Numbered from the stretch's first letter, positions 8,516 through 15,933 are shown. The stretch: 64,000 bases of DNA from Nodosilinea sp. FACHB-131 (GCF_014695395.1 NZ_JACJOF010000040.1:1-64000), one strand, 5' to 3'. Notes: generated from the letters alone by a model not told the origin. Program-made: numbers and translations.

Positions 8516-9135
8516 ATGAAGCTACAGCACGGACTACTGCTGGTAGGAGTTGCAGCTATTAGGGTGGCTGTGCTGCTCTTTGGAGCTTACAGCGCGGCCT
8601 TAGCGCCTCTACCAGAGGGCTTTCTACCGCCCAGCCCTGATGGAGAAATTGAGCTCAAACGGTACCCTAATACCGAGCAGCCACCGTTCAGATGACCGGG
8701 AATCTGGAGTACGCCCCCTCCCGTGGCTTTACCTCGTTGTTTCGCCACATCAGCAGTAACGACATTTCGATGACAGCCCCAGTAGAAACTCGATACCCAG
8801 TGGCTACCTTTGAGAGGCAGGCCACAGAGGGGGATGCGGCTGTCTCCTTCCTCTATCGCAGTCTGGACATTGTGCTCCAGGAGGTAGCCCAAAACATTCA
8901 AATCCAGGACATCCTACCCATGACCGTAGTGAGTATTGGCACCAGGGGTCGCTACAACCTTGAAACCTATGCGACCAGCATTGAGCAGCTTCAAGCATGG
9001 CTAGCAGAGCATCCAGAGTATGAGGTAATTGGTCAACCCCGGCGCTTCTTCTACGATAGGCCGTTCCTGCCCGATGCGCTGAAGCGTAGCGATGTACAGA
9101 TCCCTATTCAGGATGTGGCTGGGAGAATTCCCTAG
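8516..9135 (+). pseudogene. SOUL haem-binding family protein, one-base frameshift
   Basis: The first part (ATG 8516) encodes a signal-peptide-like N-terminus and then FLPPSPDGEIELKRYP; it hits a TGA at 8693. The second part continues in another frame as YRAATVQMTGNLEYA, then GFTSLFRHISSN and ISMTAPVE, the SOUL signature. Adding one base near 8665-8670 joins the halves into a normal family protein of about 206 residues. The short ORF starting at ATG 8692 is therefore not a true start. SOUL proteins bind haem or other tetrapyrroles. The shift is either a recent inactivation or a sequencing error, since the rest is intact. Confidence 0.85.
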
Positions 9136-9176
9136 GAAGCGCTATTGTTCAGTGCTTTTGGCAAAGCGAGCAGTTC

Positions 9177-9596
9177 TTATGCTTCGGCGTTGACTACCGT
9201 GCCATAGCGTTCACAAAAAAAACTGACGCATTCGGGGGCAAGATCGATAGCTGAACTATCGTAGGACCCAGTTTGGGGGTTAGGCCAAATGAGGGCGTAG
9301 TTGGCGTTAACGGTTTGAAACCGAGCAGGATCACGCAAGGGTAAGAGAGCTGGGCCGGGGTCTTCCTCAACCAGCAGAGGTGCAAAGTCCAGGTCGTAGA
9401 TCTTCACTCCTAGTGGGGCTTCAAACCATAGCCTCAGCAAATAGCCTCCCTGGTGCTCGGCTTTGATCAAGCCTAGTTCCTCAGCACTTTGCCAGTTAGT
9501 TTCATCTTTTGCTGTAGCCTGCCACTCAGCCCATTTGCCCGTCTTCAAGCGGTTTTGTTCCCTAGGGTATTGGTGTGCCACGTCTGGATAGAACAC
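9177..9596 (-). CDS. DUF2442-like protein
   Basis: Up to 139 residues from a GTG at 9596. The second half (LRLWFEAPLG ... LDFAPLL ... LLPLRDPARF ... LIWPN ... IDLAPE) has the layout of DUF2442, a small domain common near toxin-antitoxin and mobile genes. The 5' end overlaps the upstream minus gene by 52 bp, so a later start (TTG near the KTGKWAEW region) is possible. No function is known for the family that I can state safely. Confidence 0.65.
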   Translation of the reverse strand: MFYPDVAHQYPREQNRLKTGKWAEWQATAKDETNWQSAEELGLIKAEHQGGYLLRLWFEAPLGVKIYDLDFAPLLVEEDPGPALLPLRDPARFQTVNANYALIWPNPQTGSYDSSAIDLAPECVSFFCERYGTVVNAEA

Positions 9597-9883
9597 GCCA
9601 TGATCTTAGCCATTCTTTGAGCCAGGGAAATTAGCTCCTGAGCCACCGCCTCGTCGGGAATGTTGATGAACAAACACTCCACACTCAGATCCAGCAAAGG
9701 TGGATGGTAAAGAGAGTAAACGCCATCACCGTCCCGCTGGTACAGCTCTAAGCAGGCATGGCCCAAAGAGATGCGATCGCTGATGAGATACCCCTGGTCG
9801 GCCAGCCAGTCCAGCCAGTTGCCTTCGCCCGCTTGGGCCAGGTCGAACTTGGCCTCAGTCTGTACGTCGATGGCTTTAATCAT
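9545..9883 (-). CDS. Hypothetical protein, 112 residues
   Basis: Starts MIKAIDVQTEAKFDLAQ at ATG 9883; the frame is open further upstream but overlaps the neighbour's end there. It has an even hydrophobic pattern of a small alpha/beta protein and no motif I recognise. It sits head to tail between the 9876 gene (8-bp overlap) and the DUF2442-like gene, so all three are probably one transcript. Confidence 0.6.
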   Translation of the reverse strand: MIKAIDVQTEAKFDLAQAGEGNWLDWLADQGYLISDRISLGHACLELYQRDGDGVYSLYHPPLLDLSVECLFINIPDEAVAQELISLAQRMAKIMACSIQTWHTNTLGNKTA

Positions 9884-10598
9884 GGTCAGCGGGGGCCTGC
9901 TGCACCCCCAGGAACGCCAGGATCTCACTCATGGGCTTGCGCTGACTGATCATTTCGTGGACTCTGTAGACCTTACCTACCGGCACATAGCGCTTGCGGC
10001 AGCTGCCCTTTTCTAGCCAACCGTAGTAGTAGGACACACTAGGAGTTTTCCGCTTTTTGTTGCCCTGGCGTTCCTCTAGCCAGCCCGATGCTGTTCCTTT
10101 AGGACTGTGCCGCCGTTGCCGCCGTCTAAGGGTGGGTAGCTTCTCCAGGTATTCCACTGGCAAGGACACCTCAGACGCTCTGCCCCCACTGAATCCCTTG
10201 AGCTTTACCCAAACCCGAGTACGACTGAGCTTATTGACCATGGCTCGTTGTCCAATCCATCGCTTTGACTGGTGTTGCTGCACCCCCAGGATCCTGACCT
10301 CATCGCCGATGGCAAAAGCTTGTTCTGGGGATAATGGGCGTTGGCCATAGTCAGGCGATCGCTCGGTGACAAGCAGTAATGTTGGATCCTGAATTAAGGC
10401 GTAAAGTCCGCTGCCTGAATGTTCTGGGGATAACCCTAGTTCGGAGGCTGTCCTACGCCAATCACAGACCGGGCAGGAACCTGTTAGCCCCCTCGATGCC
10501 CGTTGCTGAGTACATATGGCACAGGCGGCGGGGTTGCTTACCAGGTAGGGGGAAACTCCTGGAAACAGGGGAAGTTGGTACCCAATTAGGGGGTTCAT
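9876..10598 (-). CDS. Zinc-knuckle, DNA-metabolism-like protein of the phage-like block
   Basis: 240 residues from ATG 10598, chosen because GGAGGT lies 7 nt upstream and the start overlaps the preceding stop as ATGA. Near residue 25 there are paired cysteines (CAICTQQ, then CPVCDW) typical of a zinc finger. A basic Arg/Lys-rich middle and a C-terminal segment follow (VPVGKVYRVHEM, then KPMSEILAFLG). The C-terminal segment is duplicated as a remnant at 8265. Its operon neighbours are an HNH nuclease and a replication-like winged-helix protein, which suggests nucleic-acid work. Family not identified. Confidence 0.75.
   Translation of the reverse strand: MNPLIGYQLPLFPGVSPYLVSNPAACAICTQQRASRGLTGSCPVCDWRRTASELGLSPEHSGSGLYALIQDPTLLLVTERSPDYGQRPLSPEQAFAIGDEVRILGVQQHQSKRWIGQRAMVNKLSRTRVWVKLKGFSGGRASEVSLPVEYLEKLPTLRRRQRRHSPKGTASGWLEERQGNKKRKTPSVSYYYGWLEKGSCRKRYVPVGKVYRVHEMISQRKPMSEILAFLGVQQAPADHD
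10321..10433 (+). repeat. Dispersed 14-mer TGTTCTGGGGATAA (two of four exact copies)
   Basis: Exact copies are at 10321-10334 and 10420-10433, exactly 99 bp apart inside a gene, and at 21098-21111 and 42447-42460. A copy with one mismatch is at 16966-16979. The core TGTTCTGGGG also occurs reversed at 32720-32729 and 53940-53949. Chance predicts far fewer than one exact 14-mer pair. Reversed it reads TTATCCCCAGAACA, and its first nine bases resemble a DnaA box. Confidence 0.75.
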
Positions 10599-10933
10599 AG
10601 CGTTACCTCCAAAAGGCTGAGTTGTCCAAACCATTCGCGTAGTGAGGCCCGCTGCCGCGCGCGAAACTGGCGGTCATAGCGCAGGTGGCAGACCGTACAC
10701 AGGGCCTTCAAGTTATCCTGGGTGCAGTTAGCAGGGGTTTGGTCGAGATGAGCGACCGTCAGTAGGTACTGCCGGGGCTTGGCCTTCCCAATCCGCGATC
10801 GCAGCTGTTCTAACGATTCATCGGGACACTGGCACTGGCGACCACATTCCTGACAGCACCAGTTCGCCTGCTCCTTCACCGACCGAGCAATCGCATCCCA
10901 GTTAGCTGGATATCGGGCTTTAATCATCGGCAT
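10595..10933 (-). CDS. HNH endonuclease
   Basis: 112 residues (ATG 10933; a second ATG two codons later is equally possible). It has CQECGRQC, then LTVAHLDQTPANCTQDNLKA, then LCTVCHLRYD: the HNH beta-beta-alpha-metal fold with two CxxC zinc pairs and the central AHL. Small HNH proteins of this kind cut DNA and are frequent in phages next to replication or packaging genes. It overlaps the winged-helix gene upstream by 14 bp and the next gene by 4 bp (ATGA), so the three genes are translationally linked. Confidence 0.9.
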   Translation of the reverse strand: MPMIKARYPANWDAIARSVKEQANWCCQECGRQCQCPDESLEQLRSRIGKAKPRQYLLTVAHLDQTPANCTQDNLKALCTVCHLRYDRQFRARQRASLREWFGQLSLLEVTL

Positions 10934-11882
10934 GGTTCACCTCCTGTGGCCCATCGGGACCAATTTCAAGATTCCAGTCGGGGTTGTCGTCGATAGCTTT
11001 GCGGATCCCGTTTCGACAGATCGGGTTTTGCCAGAGCTGCTGGTAACGTCTGAGGCGTTCTGCTGGTGTCACGTCCTCGGTCGGGGGTGGAGGGGGTGGC
11101 CCGGTATACGCTGTAGGGCTTCTTTGAGGCGCAGCAAGCCACGTCTGATACTCGGCGTACAGTTGTACTCCATGTTTCTCAATCCAGCCTTTTGCAGCGC
11201 TTCTTGGCGAGGCTGGCTTAGTAGGGAGCCGAGGAACTTTATGAGCCAACACCCAATCAAAAAAATCGTCGTCGCCCTCAGCGGAACTTTCCGTCTCATC
11301 CGGTGGCTCTGGCTCAACAGGTGGATCTGTTGGAGCGCTAGGCTGAGTATCAGGGTCTAGGGTTGCGCTCTCTTCCTGGTCGGCTTCGGCATTGCCTGTG
11401 GAAAACTCACCGCTTTCTCTCTCTCTCTCTTTAAAAGAGTTGAGAAAGATCTGAGAAAGATCTGTAGGGTCTGGAAACCCTTGCCCAGAGCCAGTTTCGA
11501 GAGACAAGTGTGATCCGTGTGACACACCCTGTGATCCGTGTGTCACACCTTGTGTCACTGGTGACACAGGTGAGTCAATTTGACTCACCCCAGGAATTCG
11601 TATATCGATAGGGCCTGAAATGTGTTCTTCAAGCTTCCCGAGGATGACCAATTCAGCCTTGACTCGGTAGAAGGTGCGCCGGTTGAGTTCCCATCGCCGA
11701 CAAAACGAAGAGACATTCTCAATGCGGTACCACCATCCCTCCCGGCGCAGGGCCAAGATCAAGTGATAGAGGTATCCAGCTGGCGTATAGAAGTGGTTGC
11801 GCCAGTTGTCTAGGACTTCATCGGGGGTTAAGCGCAAATGAGGCTGTCCCCGGCCTTCCGCAGGTCGCTGGGAGTCTGTCAT
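10920..11882 (-). CDS. Winged-helix replication-initiator-like protein
   Basis: 320 residues. The N-terminal 100 residues look like a winged helix (LILALRREGWWYRIENVSSF then RRTFYRVKAELVILGKLEE). A low-complexity Ser/Thr/Gly/His segment is encoded by 21-bp repeats, followed by a long acidic Pro/Glu/Asp linker and a C-terminal basic region (SAAKGWIEKHG). This plan (DNA-binding head, flexible linker, tail) fits phage and plasmid replication proteins such as the lambda O or DnaD type. The iterons inside the gene support that. It is the first gene of a minus-strand run reaching 9177. The family is inferred from layout only. Confidence 0.65.
   Translation of the reverse strand: MTDSQRPAEGRGQPHLRLTPDEVLDNWRNHFYTPAGYLYHLILALRREGWWYRIENVSSFCRRWELNRRTFYRVKAELVILGKLEEHISGPIDIRIPGVSQIDSPVSPVTQGVTHGSQGVSHGSHLSLETGSGQGFPDPTDLSQIFLNSFKERERESGEFSTGNAEADQEESATLDPDTQPSAPTDPPVEPEPPDETESSAEGDDDFFDWVLAHKVPRLPTKPASPRSAAKGWIEKHGVQLYAEYQTWLAAPQRSPTAYTGPPPPPPTEDVTPAERLRRYQQLWQNPICRNGIRKAIDDNPDWNLEIGPDGPQEVNHADD
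11509..11591. repeat. 21-bp iterons inside the winged-helix gene, candidate replication origin
   Basis: TGTGATCCGTGTG begins at 11509 and again at 11530; TGTGTCACTGGTG begins at 11551. The period is exactly 21 bp, and a degenerate fourth unit is at about 11572. The last units form dyads (TGTGTCAC-TG-GTGACACA and GTGAGTCAA-T-TTGACTCAC). A spacing of two helical turns is typical of initiator-binding iterons, and lambda-type origins also sit within the initiator gene. The repeats are also in-frame codons, so a protein-repeat origin is the alternative. Confidence 0.65.
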
Positions 11883-11906
11883 GATAGGAACTACGAATTT
11901 GTAATA

Positions 11907-11943
11907 AGCCCCAGCGCTGGATGCACAGGCTGGGGCTTTTTTT
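11907..11943 (+). terminator. Plus-strand terminator between two minus-strand genes
   Basis: Stem AGCCCCAGC with GCTGGGGCT, 13-nt loop, followed by T7 on the plus strand. On the minus strand, the direction of both flanking genes, the downstream T content is poor. It therefore seems to stop antisense transcripts rather than the operon. Confidence 0.6.
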
Positions 11944-11948
11944 GAGCC

Positions 11949-12197
11949 TTAGCTGTTTATGAAGTGGAATCCACAGCTTTTGCAGTTTGGAGCCGCGAAC
12001 CTTATTGGGCTCAAGCATTGAGGGCAGGCGGTGGTTAGCTCGTCCTCGGCCCACCAGCGATCGCCTGTCGTATTGAGCTGGTAGAGCCACTGGTTTGCTG
12101 CTGGGTCCTGGCGGATGCCTTGAACCAATCCACCTTTGCCCTGGCTAGTGATGTAGACGCTGTCCAGAAAGTCATAGCTGTGGTTGAGAAACGACAT
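11949..12197 (-). CDS. Small zinc-ribbon protein
   Basis: 82 residues. The N-terminal part (DSVYITSQGKGGLVQGIRQD ... NQWLYQLN) has the pattern of a small beta-barrel. The C-terminus has CPQC and CKSCGF, a zinc ribbon. It could bind nucleic acid or a protein partner. It overlaps the gene upstream by 26 bp and belongs to the 12.7-9.2 kb minus-strand series. Confidence 0.7.
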   Translation of the reverse strand: MSFLNHSYDFLDSVYITSQGKGGLVQGIRQDPAANQWLYQLNTTGDRWWAEDELTTACPQCLSPIRFAAPNCKSCGFHFINS

Positions 12198-12417
12198 GGG
12201 AACACGAGCTTGAAATAGATGCAGGAGAATCTGATGGCATTTGTGCGATCTGCTCCTTCACCAACCTTTCGAATACGGCCAAGCAGGGGCAGGCTTCGCA
12301 TTTGTGACGAGTTCCAGGACGGGGGCAACCACACTCAGGCACCCATTTCTTCAGCACCTCAGCAGCAGCAGCCTCATAGCGCAAAGCTGTTTGCTGTAAT
12401 AGCCTTGAGAGTGTCAA
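12172..12417 (-). CDS. Small cysteine-rich protein
   Basis: 81 residues from a TTG that overlaps the upstream stop as TTGA, an arrangement for coupled translation. It has a helical start (SRLLQQTALRYEAAAAEVLK), then CGCPRPG and HKCEACPC, which could hold a metal. No ATG gives a sensible alternative. Function unknown; it lies in the regulator-to-replication transcript. Confidence 0.55.
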   Translation of the reverse strand: MTLSRLLQQTALRYEAAAAEVLKKWVPECGCPRPGTRHKCEACPCLAVFERLVKEQIAQMPSDSPASISSSCSHVVSQPQL

Positions 12418-12704
12418 GCTGACTCCTTCTCTAGCTGGAGATAGGTCAGTAATCGAGCTGCTTTCTTCTGGGCAGCCTGGGCCAGAACGTAGTCTTCTCG
12501 CCTTAAATCAAACCCTCTCAAGACTTCCTCCCGGTCAATGCCTAGCGCTTCAGCGATCGCTGTTAGGCTGGCCTCAGACATACTCCGGGTTGCACTCCAG
12601 GCAGAAAAGTAGTCGGCCTGCATCTTAGTTAGGACGGAAAGCTGAATTGGCCGGAGATAGCGAATTTCTTCTGCCTTCAGCAACAGGTCATCGGGTAATT
12701 GCAT
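12414..12704 (-). CDS. HTH regulator, minus-strand arm of a divergent switch
   Basis: 96 residues from ATG 12704 (GGAG 12 nt upstream). The frame is open further up but would start inside the palindromic operator. It has an XRE-like helix-turn-helix region (QLSVLTKMQADYFSAWSATR, then SLTAIAEALGIDREEVL). It is transcribed away from the HTH gene at 12836 across a 36-bp palindrome, as in cI/cro-type switches. It likely controls the minus-strand replication block and itself. Confidence 0.7.
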   Translation of the reverse strand: MQLPDDLLLKAEEIRYLRPIQLSVLTKMQADYFSAWSATRSMSEASLTAIAEALGIDREEVLRGFDLRREDYVLAQAAQKKAARLLTYLQLEKESA

Positions 12705-12745
12705 AACTGCCAACAACTCCACACTGGGGATTGGCTTGCAGTTTA

Positions 12746-12781
12746 CCGCAAAACTTTGCGTTATAACGCAAAGTTTTGCGG
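12746..12781. promoter_or_regulatory. 36-bp perfect palindromic operator
   Basis: CCGCAAAACTTTGCGTTA is followed directly by its exact reverse complement. A further half-site-like GACGCAAAAACTTTTA follows at 12785. It lies between the two divergent HTH genes, with TTGCGT and TATAAC-like promoter elements inside, so binding would block the minus-strand promoter. This is a repressor operator by position and symmetry. Confidence 0.8.
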
Positions 12782-12835
12782 ATTGACGCAAAAACTTTTA
12801 GTCAGCCCATAGATGGTTGACCGTTAGGGATTCCT

Positions 12836-13156
12836 ATGGACAAAAAAGCCCTATGGCGTGCCATGATCAGCTATGTATTGAGCAACGCATACACAAGGAA
12901 AGTGAGATTTTTTGAGGCTTTTAGGGAAACGATGCACCGATTCGACTTGTCAGGGTCGGATCTGGCAGAAAGTAGCGGCGTTTCGATGTCGCAAATCAGC
13001 CGTTTCCGGGGTGGCCAGAACGTCAGGGTAGACACTATAGAGATGCTGCTTGTTGCCATGCCTAAGGAAGCCCGCGAGTACATGCTGTCCCTGGTGGCCA
13101 AAGACGATACGGAGGCAGAGCAACTGCCCCCAAAGTCCGAGGATGGGGAAGCGTAG
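12836..13156 (+). CDS. XRE-family HTH regulator, plus-strand arm of the switch
   Basis: 106 residues. The HTH is at about residues 35-75 (LSGSDLAESSGVSMSQISRF, then RGGQNVRVDTIEMLL), a typical XRE/Cro pattern in which the recognition helix contains SQISRF. The short acidic tail probably is disordered. It is divergent from the regulator at 12414 and convergent with the gene ending at 13170. A lysogeny- or copy-number-type switch is the natural reading. Confidence 0.85.
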   Translation: MDKKALWRAMISYVLSNAYTRKVRFFEAFRETMHRFDLSGSDLAESSGVSMSQISRFRGGQNVRVDTIEMLLVAMPKEAREYMLSLVAKDDTEAEQLPPKSEDGEA

Positions 13157-13169
13157 GGACGCTTGCTAC

Positions 13170-13457
13170 CTAGAAAGTTGTTACCTGCACCTCTGCACAG
13201 ACCATTTGGAATTGGCAGCCCACTGCCTTAGCTAGCAGTAGAGCAGTATCTAGCCGACAACTGCCCGTTTCAAAAGCTCTGAGGATTTGAGTGCGGCGAT
13301 TTACGTAGCTGGCTTTTTCAGCTTCTATACCCTGCCGCTGTTCTAGCTCCACGTAGGCTTTAATGATTTCCTTCGACCAACTTTCTTCTCCCCAAGTCTG
13401 AATAGCCCTGGCCTTGATGGCATTCAGTACCGCCGCAGAGGAATTGGATTCAGCCAT
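13170..13457 (-). CDS. Small HTH-like regulator with AGCTAA operator upstream
   Basis: 95 residues from ATG 13457 (MAESNSSAAVLNAIKARAIQ). The second half (YVNRRTQILRAFETGSCRLD then TALLLAKAVGC) looks like a helix-turn-helix repressor. The promoter has AGCTAATTTTAGCC and TTAGCTT/AAGCTAA dyads. The same 14-bp palindrome stands in front of the genes at 17904 and 18515, so this protein is the obvious candidate for the factor that binds it. That link is inference. The helicase gene ends at 13501, just upstream. Confidence 0.65.
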   Translation of the reverse strand: MAESNSSAAVLNAIKARAIQTWGEESWSKEIIKAYVELEQRQGIEAEKASYVNRRTQILRAFETGSCRLDTALLLAKAVGCQFQMVCAEVQVTTF

Positions 13458-13484
13458 AGGGTTGGTTACTTTAGCTTGGAACGA

Positions 13485-13498
13485 AGCTAATTTTAGCC
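13485..13498. promoter_or_regulatory. AGCTAAWWTTAGCT-type operator, site 1
   Basis: AGCTAATTTTAGCC, one base from the perfect palindrome found at 17929 and 17951. An overlapping TTAGCTTGGAACGAAGCTAA dyad adds a second half-site. It sits 28 bp upstream of ATG 13457. Confidence 0.7.
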
Positions 13499-13500
13499 AA

Positions 13501-14970
13501 CTAATCATCCTCATCACCGTAGGCAAAGGTCAAGCGTTCTGTGGCGCGGGTCAAAGCCACGTACTTTAAGTTCATCTCTTGTTCCTTCTCCCAAGGCTTT
13601 TTTGCACTAGGGTGAGGCAGTAGGTGGGGATGCAGTAGCACGACTCGTCTTGCCTCTAGTCCCTTGGCCTTATGGATGCTCGAAAGCCATACCTTGGCCC
13701 GCTGGTCACTAAACAGATCAGCGATCGCCCGCATTAGCTCAGCCATGTTCCGAGGCACAGTCGCCGCCTGAATTGCCAGGATCGTATCTACCCGGTCTTT
13801 GAAGTTGGCCATCACCATTTCAATCTCGTCCCTGTCCTGCCCCTGGCGTAGTTGCCGCTGCTCATCGAGGTACTTGCGGAGGTAGGTTTCTAGGCGGCTG
13901 AACTGAAAGCCGGGGGCTTCTTCAAGCTGGTGCAAGATAGCAATCAGGTTCTTGCCAATATCTGTGCCGCGAATCCGGGCTGGGATACCTGCTCGAATCA
14001 ACTCAAAGCACACCGCTACCAGGGGCGCATTGGTACGGCAGATGATCAAGTCGCCGTCGCCCACGTTCTTGATAATGTCCGTGTCGTCCATCTCTTCCAC
14101 AATGCCCAGAGGCGCACCAGGACGAGGCTCAATGCCGGGGTAGACAGTATTAGCCAATTCGATGTGAGAGGTGGGGCAGCGGTAGCAGATTGACAGGGGC
14201 AACACTGTGGCCTGGGTGCGGTCGGTAATGTTGGCGATGCTCTGGGTATCCGCGCCTGTAAAGCCATAGATAGCCTGCCGTTTGTCTCCAACAAACAGCA
14301 TTCGCCCACCCCTAGCACGGGCCTTCAGTACCAACTCCAACTGGGCCTGGTTCAGATCCTGGGCCTCGTCCACAAATACCCAATCGGCTTTCCTTGGCTC
14401 CAGCCCCAGGGCGTGAGGTAGCCAAACCATGTCGTTGTAGTCGATTACCTGGTAAACCAGGTCAGTGCCATCCTGCAAGATGGGGGCGATCGCTCTCCAA
14501 GTAAAGTCCCAATCTTTGCGGTCGAGGTCGAAGCGGTCAGCGAGGGCTTTTAGTGCGGCTTCATCCTCGGGGTCAGTCAGAGTCAACTGAGTGAGGCGCA
14601 GCAGTCCCCGTATGCGATCGCTGGCGGTTCTAATAGCCTCTATCTCGCTTACGTTCTGGTCGATGACGTACTGGCGGATCAGCTTGCTGTACTTTTTTTC
14701 GTCCAGCTCTGGGCGGCCCAGGCGGCTAAGGGCCGATAGGCCCAGGGAATGAATAGTCTGGGCTCTCATCCCCTGCAATCGGGTTTTTAGCTCTGTGGCG
14801 ATGTGCTTATTGAAGGCGCAGAACAGAGCATTGCTAGAGTGCAGACGCTTCGACGCTTCTACACAGGTGGTAGTCTTGCCGCTGCCAGGGACAGCGTCCA
14901 CAACAGCATCACCAGAGCCGCTGGCGACAAATTCAAAAACGTTGGTCTGGTACTGAGAGGGCTGAAACAT
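13501..14970 (-). CDS. UvrD/Rep-family superfamily 1 DNA helicase
   Basis: About 489 residues from ATG 14970, preferred because the frame's upstream start (15042) would overlap the small gene ending at 15003. Walker A is AVPGSGKTTT (about residues 25-34). Other SF1 motifs include AFNKHIATEL, QTIHSLG, VFVDEAQDLN, GDKRQAIYGF and ALTRATERL. It is shorter than UvrD (about 720), lacking large accessory domains, like phage and plasmid UvrD-like helicases. It would unwind DNA 3' to 5' with ATP. It is the last gene of the hairpin-punctuated minus-strand run. Confidence 0.93.
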   Translation of the reverse strand: MFQPSQYQTNVFEFVASGSGDAVVDAVPGSGKTTTCVEASKRLHSSNALFCAFNKHIATELKTRLQGMRAQTIHSLGLSALSRLGRPELDEKKYSKLIRQYVIDQNVSEIEAIRTASDRIRGLLRLTQLTLTDPEDEAALKALADRFDLDRKDWDFTWRAIAPILQDGTDLVYQVIDYNDMVWLPHALGLEPRKADWVFVDEAQDLNQAQLELVLKARARGGRMLFVGDKRQAIYGFTGADTQSIANITDRTQATVLPLSICYRCPTSHIELANTVYPGIEPRPGAPLGIVEEMDDTDIIKNVGDGDLIICRTNAPLVAVCFELIRAGIPARIRGTDIGKNLIAILHQLEEAPGFQFSRLETYLRKYLDEQRQLRQGQDRDEIEMVMANFKDRVDTILAIQAATVPRNMAELMRAIADLFSDQRAKVWLSSIHKAKGLEARRVVLLHPHLLPHPSAKKPWEKEQEMNLKYVALTRATERLTFAYGDEDD

Positions 14971-15002
14971 GATGTTGACTGTAGCGCAGGGTAGGCAATG
15001 AA

Positions 15003-15182
15003 TTAAGCGGCAATCTGGTTTGTCCAGCGGACTGTCACGCAAGACGGTAGGACAGTAATGCGGGCGGATGCGATCACGATTCTGGAATGGCCTAGCAGAC
15101 TCAGGATGTTTTCAATGTCCTCTAGGGGCGGGGTCTGCCGGAGGTGGTCGTTTTCCTCGATCTGAAGGGTGATGTAGCTCAT
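15003..15182 (-). CDS. 59-residue protein, translationally coupled
   Basis: Starts MSYITLQIEENDHLRQTPPL and ends TNQIAA before TAA. Its ATG overlaps the stop of the zinc-protein gene upstream as ATGA (15179-15182), and its codon use resembles the neighbours. No motif recognised. It fills the gap before the helicase gene, so the whole 17.9-13.5 kb run has no real break. Confidence 0.7.
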   Translation of the reverse strand: MSYITLQIEENDHLRQTPPLEDIENILSLLGHSRIVIASARITVLPSCVTVRWTNQIAA

Positions 15183-15421
15183 AAAGCGTTCTGGGGATAG
15201 GTTTTACCGTTACAGATAGGGCAGGGCTCTTCTTTGGGGCCAAATGTGGATTCAAAGCGTCGGGCGATCGCCTGGATCTGTTCAACGGGGCCGGTGGCAA
15301 CGTCAACCTCGAATGCTTCTTTTGCCCACTGCTCAAATAAGTTCCAAGCTTCGTTATAGGTCTTGCCGGTGTTGCCACAGGCACTACAGAACTGCCCCCC
15401 TTCGCCGGGTGGTGTGGTCAT
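15179..15421 (-). CDS. Small protein with two CxxC pairs
   Basis: 80 residues. FCSACGNTGK near the start and CPICNGKTY near the end form a four-cysteine metal site flanking a helical middle (WNLFEQWAKEAF, QIQAIARRFE). The spacing recalls zinc-binding domains of the DnaJ/RecR sort, but nothing allows a specific name. It has an ATGA overlap with the 59-residue gene downstream and a hairpin upstream. Confidence 0.75.
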   Translation of the reverse strand: MTTPPGEGGQFCSACGNTGKTYNEAWNLFEQWAKEAFEVDVATGPVEQIQAIARRFESTFGPKEEPCPICNGKTYPQNAL

Positions 15422-15449
15422 AGTGTGTTCTGAGGTAAAGGTTGGGGGT

Positions 15450-15468
15450 GCCCTGGCGGGGCCAGGGC
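15450..15468 (-). promoter_or_regulatory. Intercistronic RNA hairpin 1
   Basis: GCCCTGG pairs with CCAGGGC around a 5-nt loop. In mRNA order it lies just after the 15477 gene and before TCAGAACA and the next start. There is no T run, so it is not a normal terminator. One of five such hairpins. Confidence 0.6.
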
Positions 15469-15476
15469 GTTATCTC

Positions 15477-15866
15477 CTACTTAACAGGGAAGATAGAGTC
15501 GATCTCTATGTCGGTGTGGGCCTCAAGTAGCCGGGAGGAGCGCATGGGGACACTAGCACTACGACCATAGGTGCTTTGCAGTAGAAGGGTAATCTCTAAA
15601 CCTCTTAAGGCCGCTTCCATGACATAGGGCTGTAGCCGTTCGTGCATGAACTCCAGGTTTTCCTTTGCTTTCTCCTGCATGGCCGCTTTGCTGAAATTGG
15701 GTTGAAAGACAGCAATTAGCGGATCGTCGAGCTTGGGACTGGTCAATACTTCAACTGCGGCCTGGATTTTGCTAGCCAGTGAACGAATGGTGTTCAGCAG
15801 GTGGTCATCGGTCATGCAGCAGATTAGAAGAGTATCGCCGCCGGTTGTGGCGTGGAGGTCGTACAT
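15477..15866 (-). CDS. Hypothetical protein, 129 residues
   Basis: Starts MYDLHATTGGDTLLICCMTD. It is a mixed alpha/beta protein with a long helix in the middle (AAMQEKAKENLEFMHERL). No motif is recognised and it has no membrane segment. It lies in the co-directional, hairpin-separated run of phage-like genes, so a DNA-replication or host-takeover role is possible but unsupported. Confidence 0.7.
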   Translation of the reverse strand: MYDLHATTGGDTLLICCMTDDHLLNTIRSLASKIQAAVEVLTSPKLDDPLIAVFQPNFSKAAMQEKAKENLEFMHERLQPYVMEAALRGLEITLLLQSTYGRSASVPMRSSRLLEAHTDIEIDSIFPVK

Positions 15867-15899
15867 GATGAATGCTCAAGTAAGGGGTTAATAGGGGTG

Positions 15900-15916
15900 C
15901 CCCGGCTCCGCCGGGG
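15900..15916 (-). promoter_or_regulatory. Intercistronic RNA hairpin 2
   Basis: CCCCGGC pairs with GCCGGGG around a 3-nt loop, in the 67-bp gap between the genes ending at 15934 and starting at 15866. No T run follows. Confidence 0.6.
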
Positions 15917-15933
15917 ATTTAACTGTGATTGGT

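Noticed and set aside
11907..11943. Terminator of the 11949 gene
   Set aside because: The T run is on the plus strand, opposite to that gene, so it is listed as a plus-strand terminator instead.
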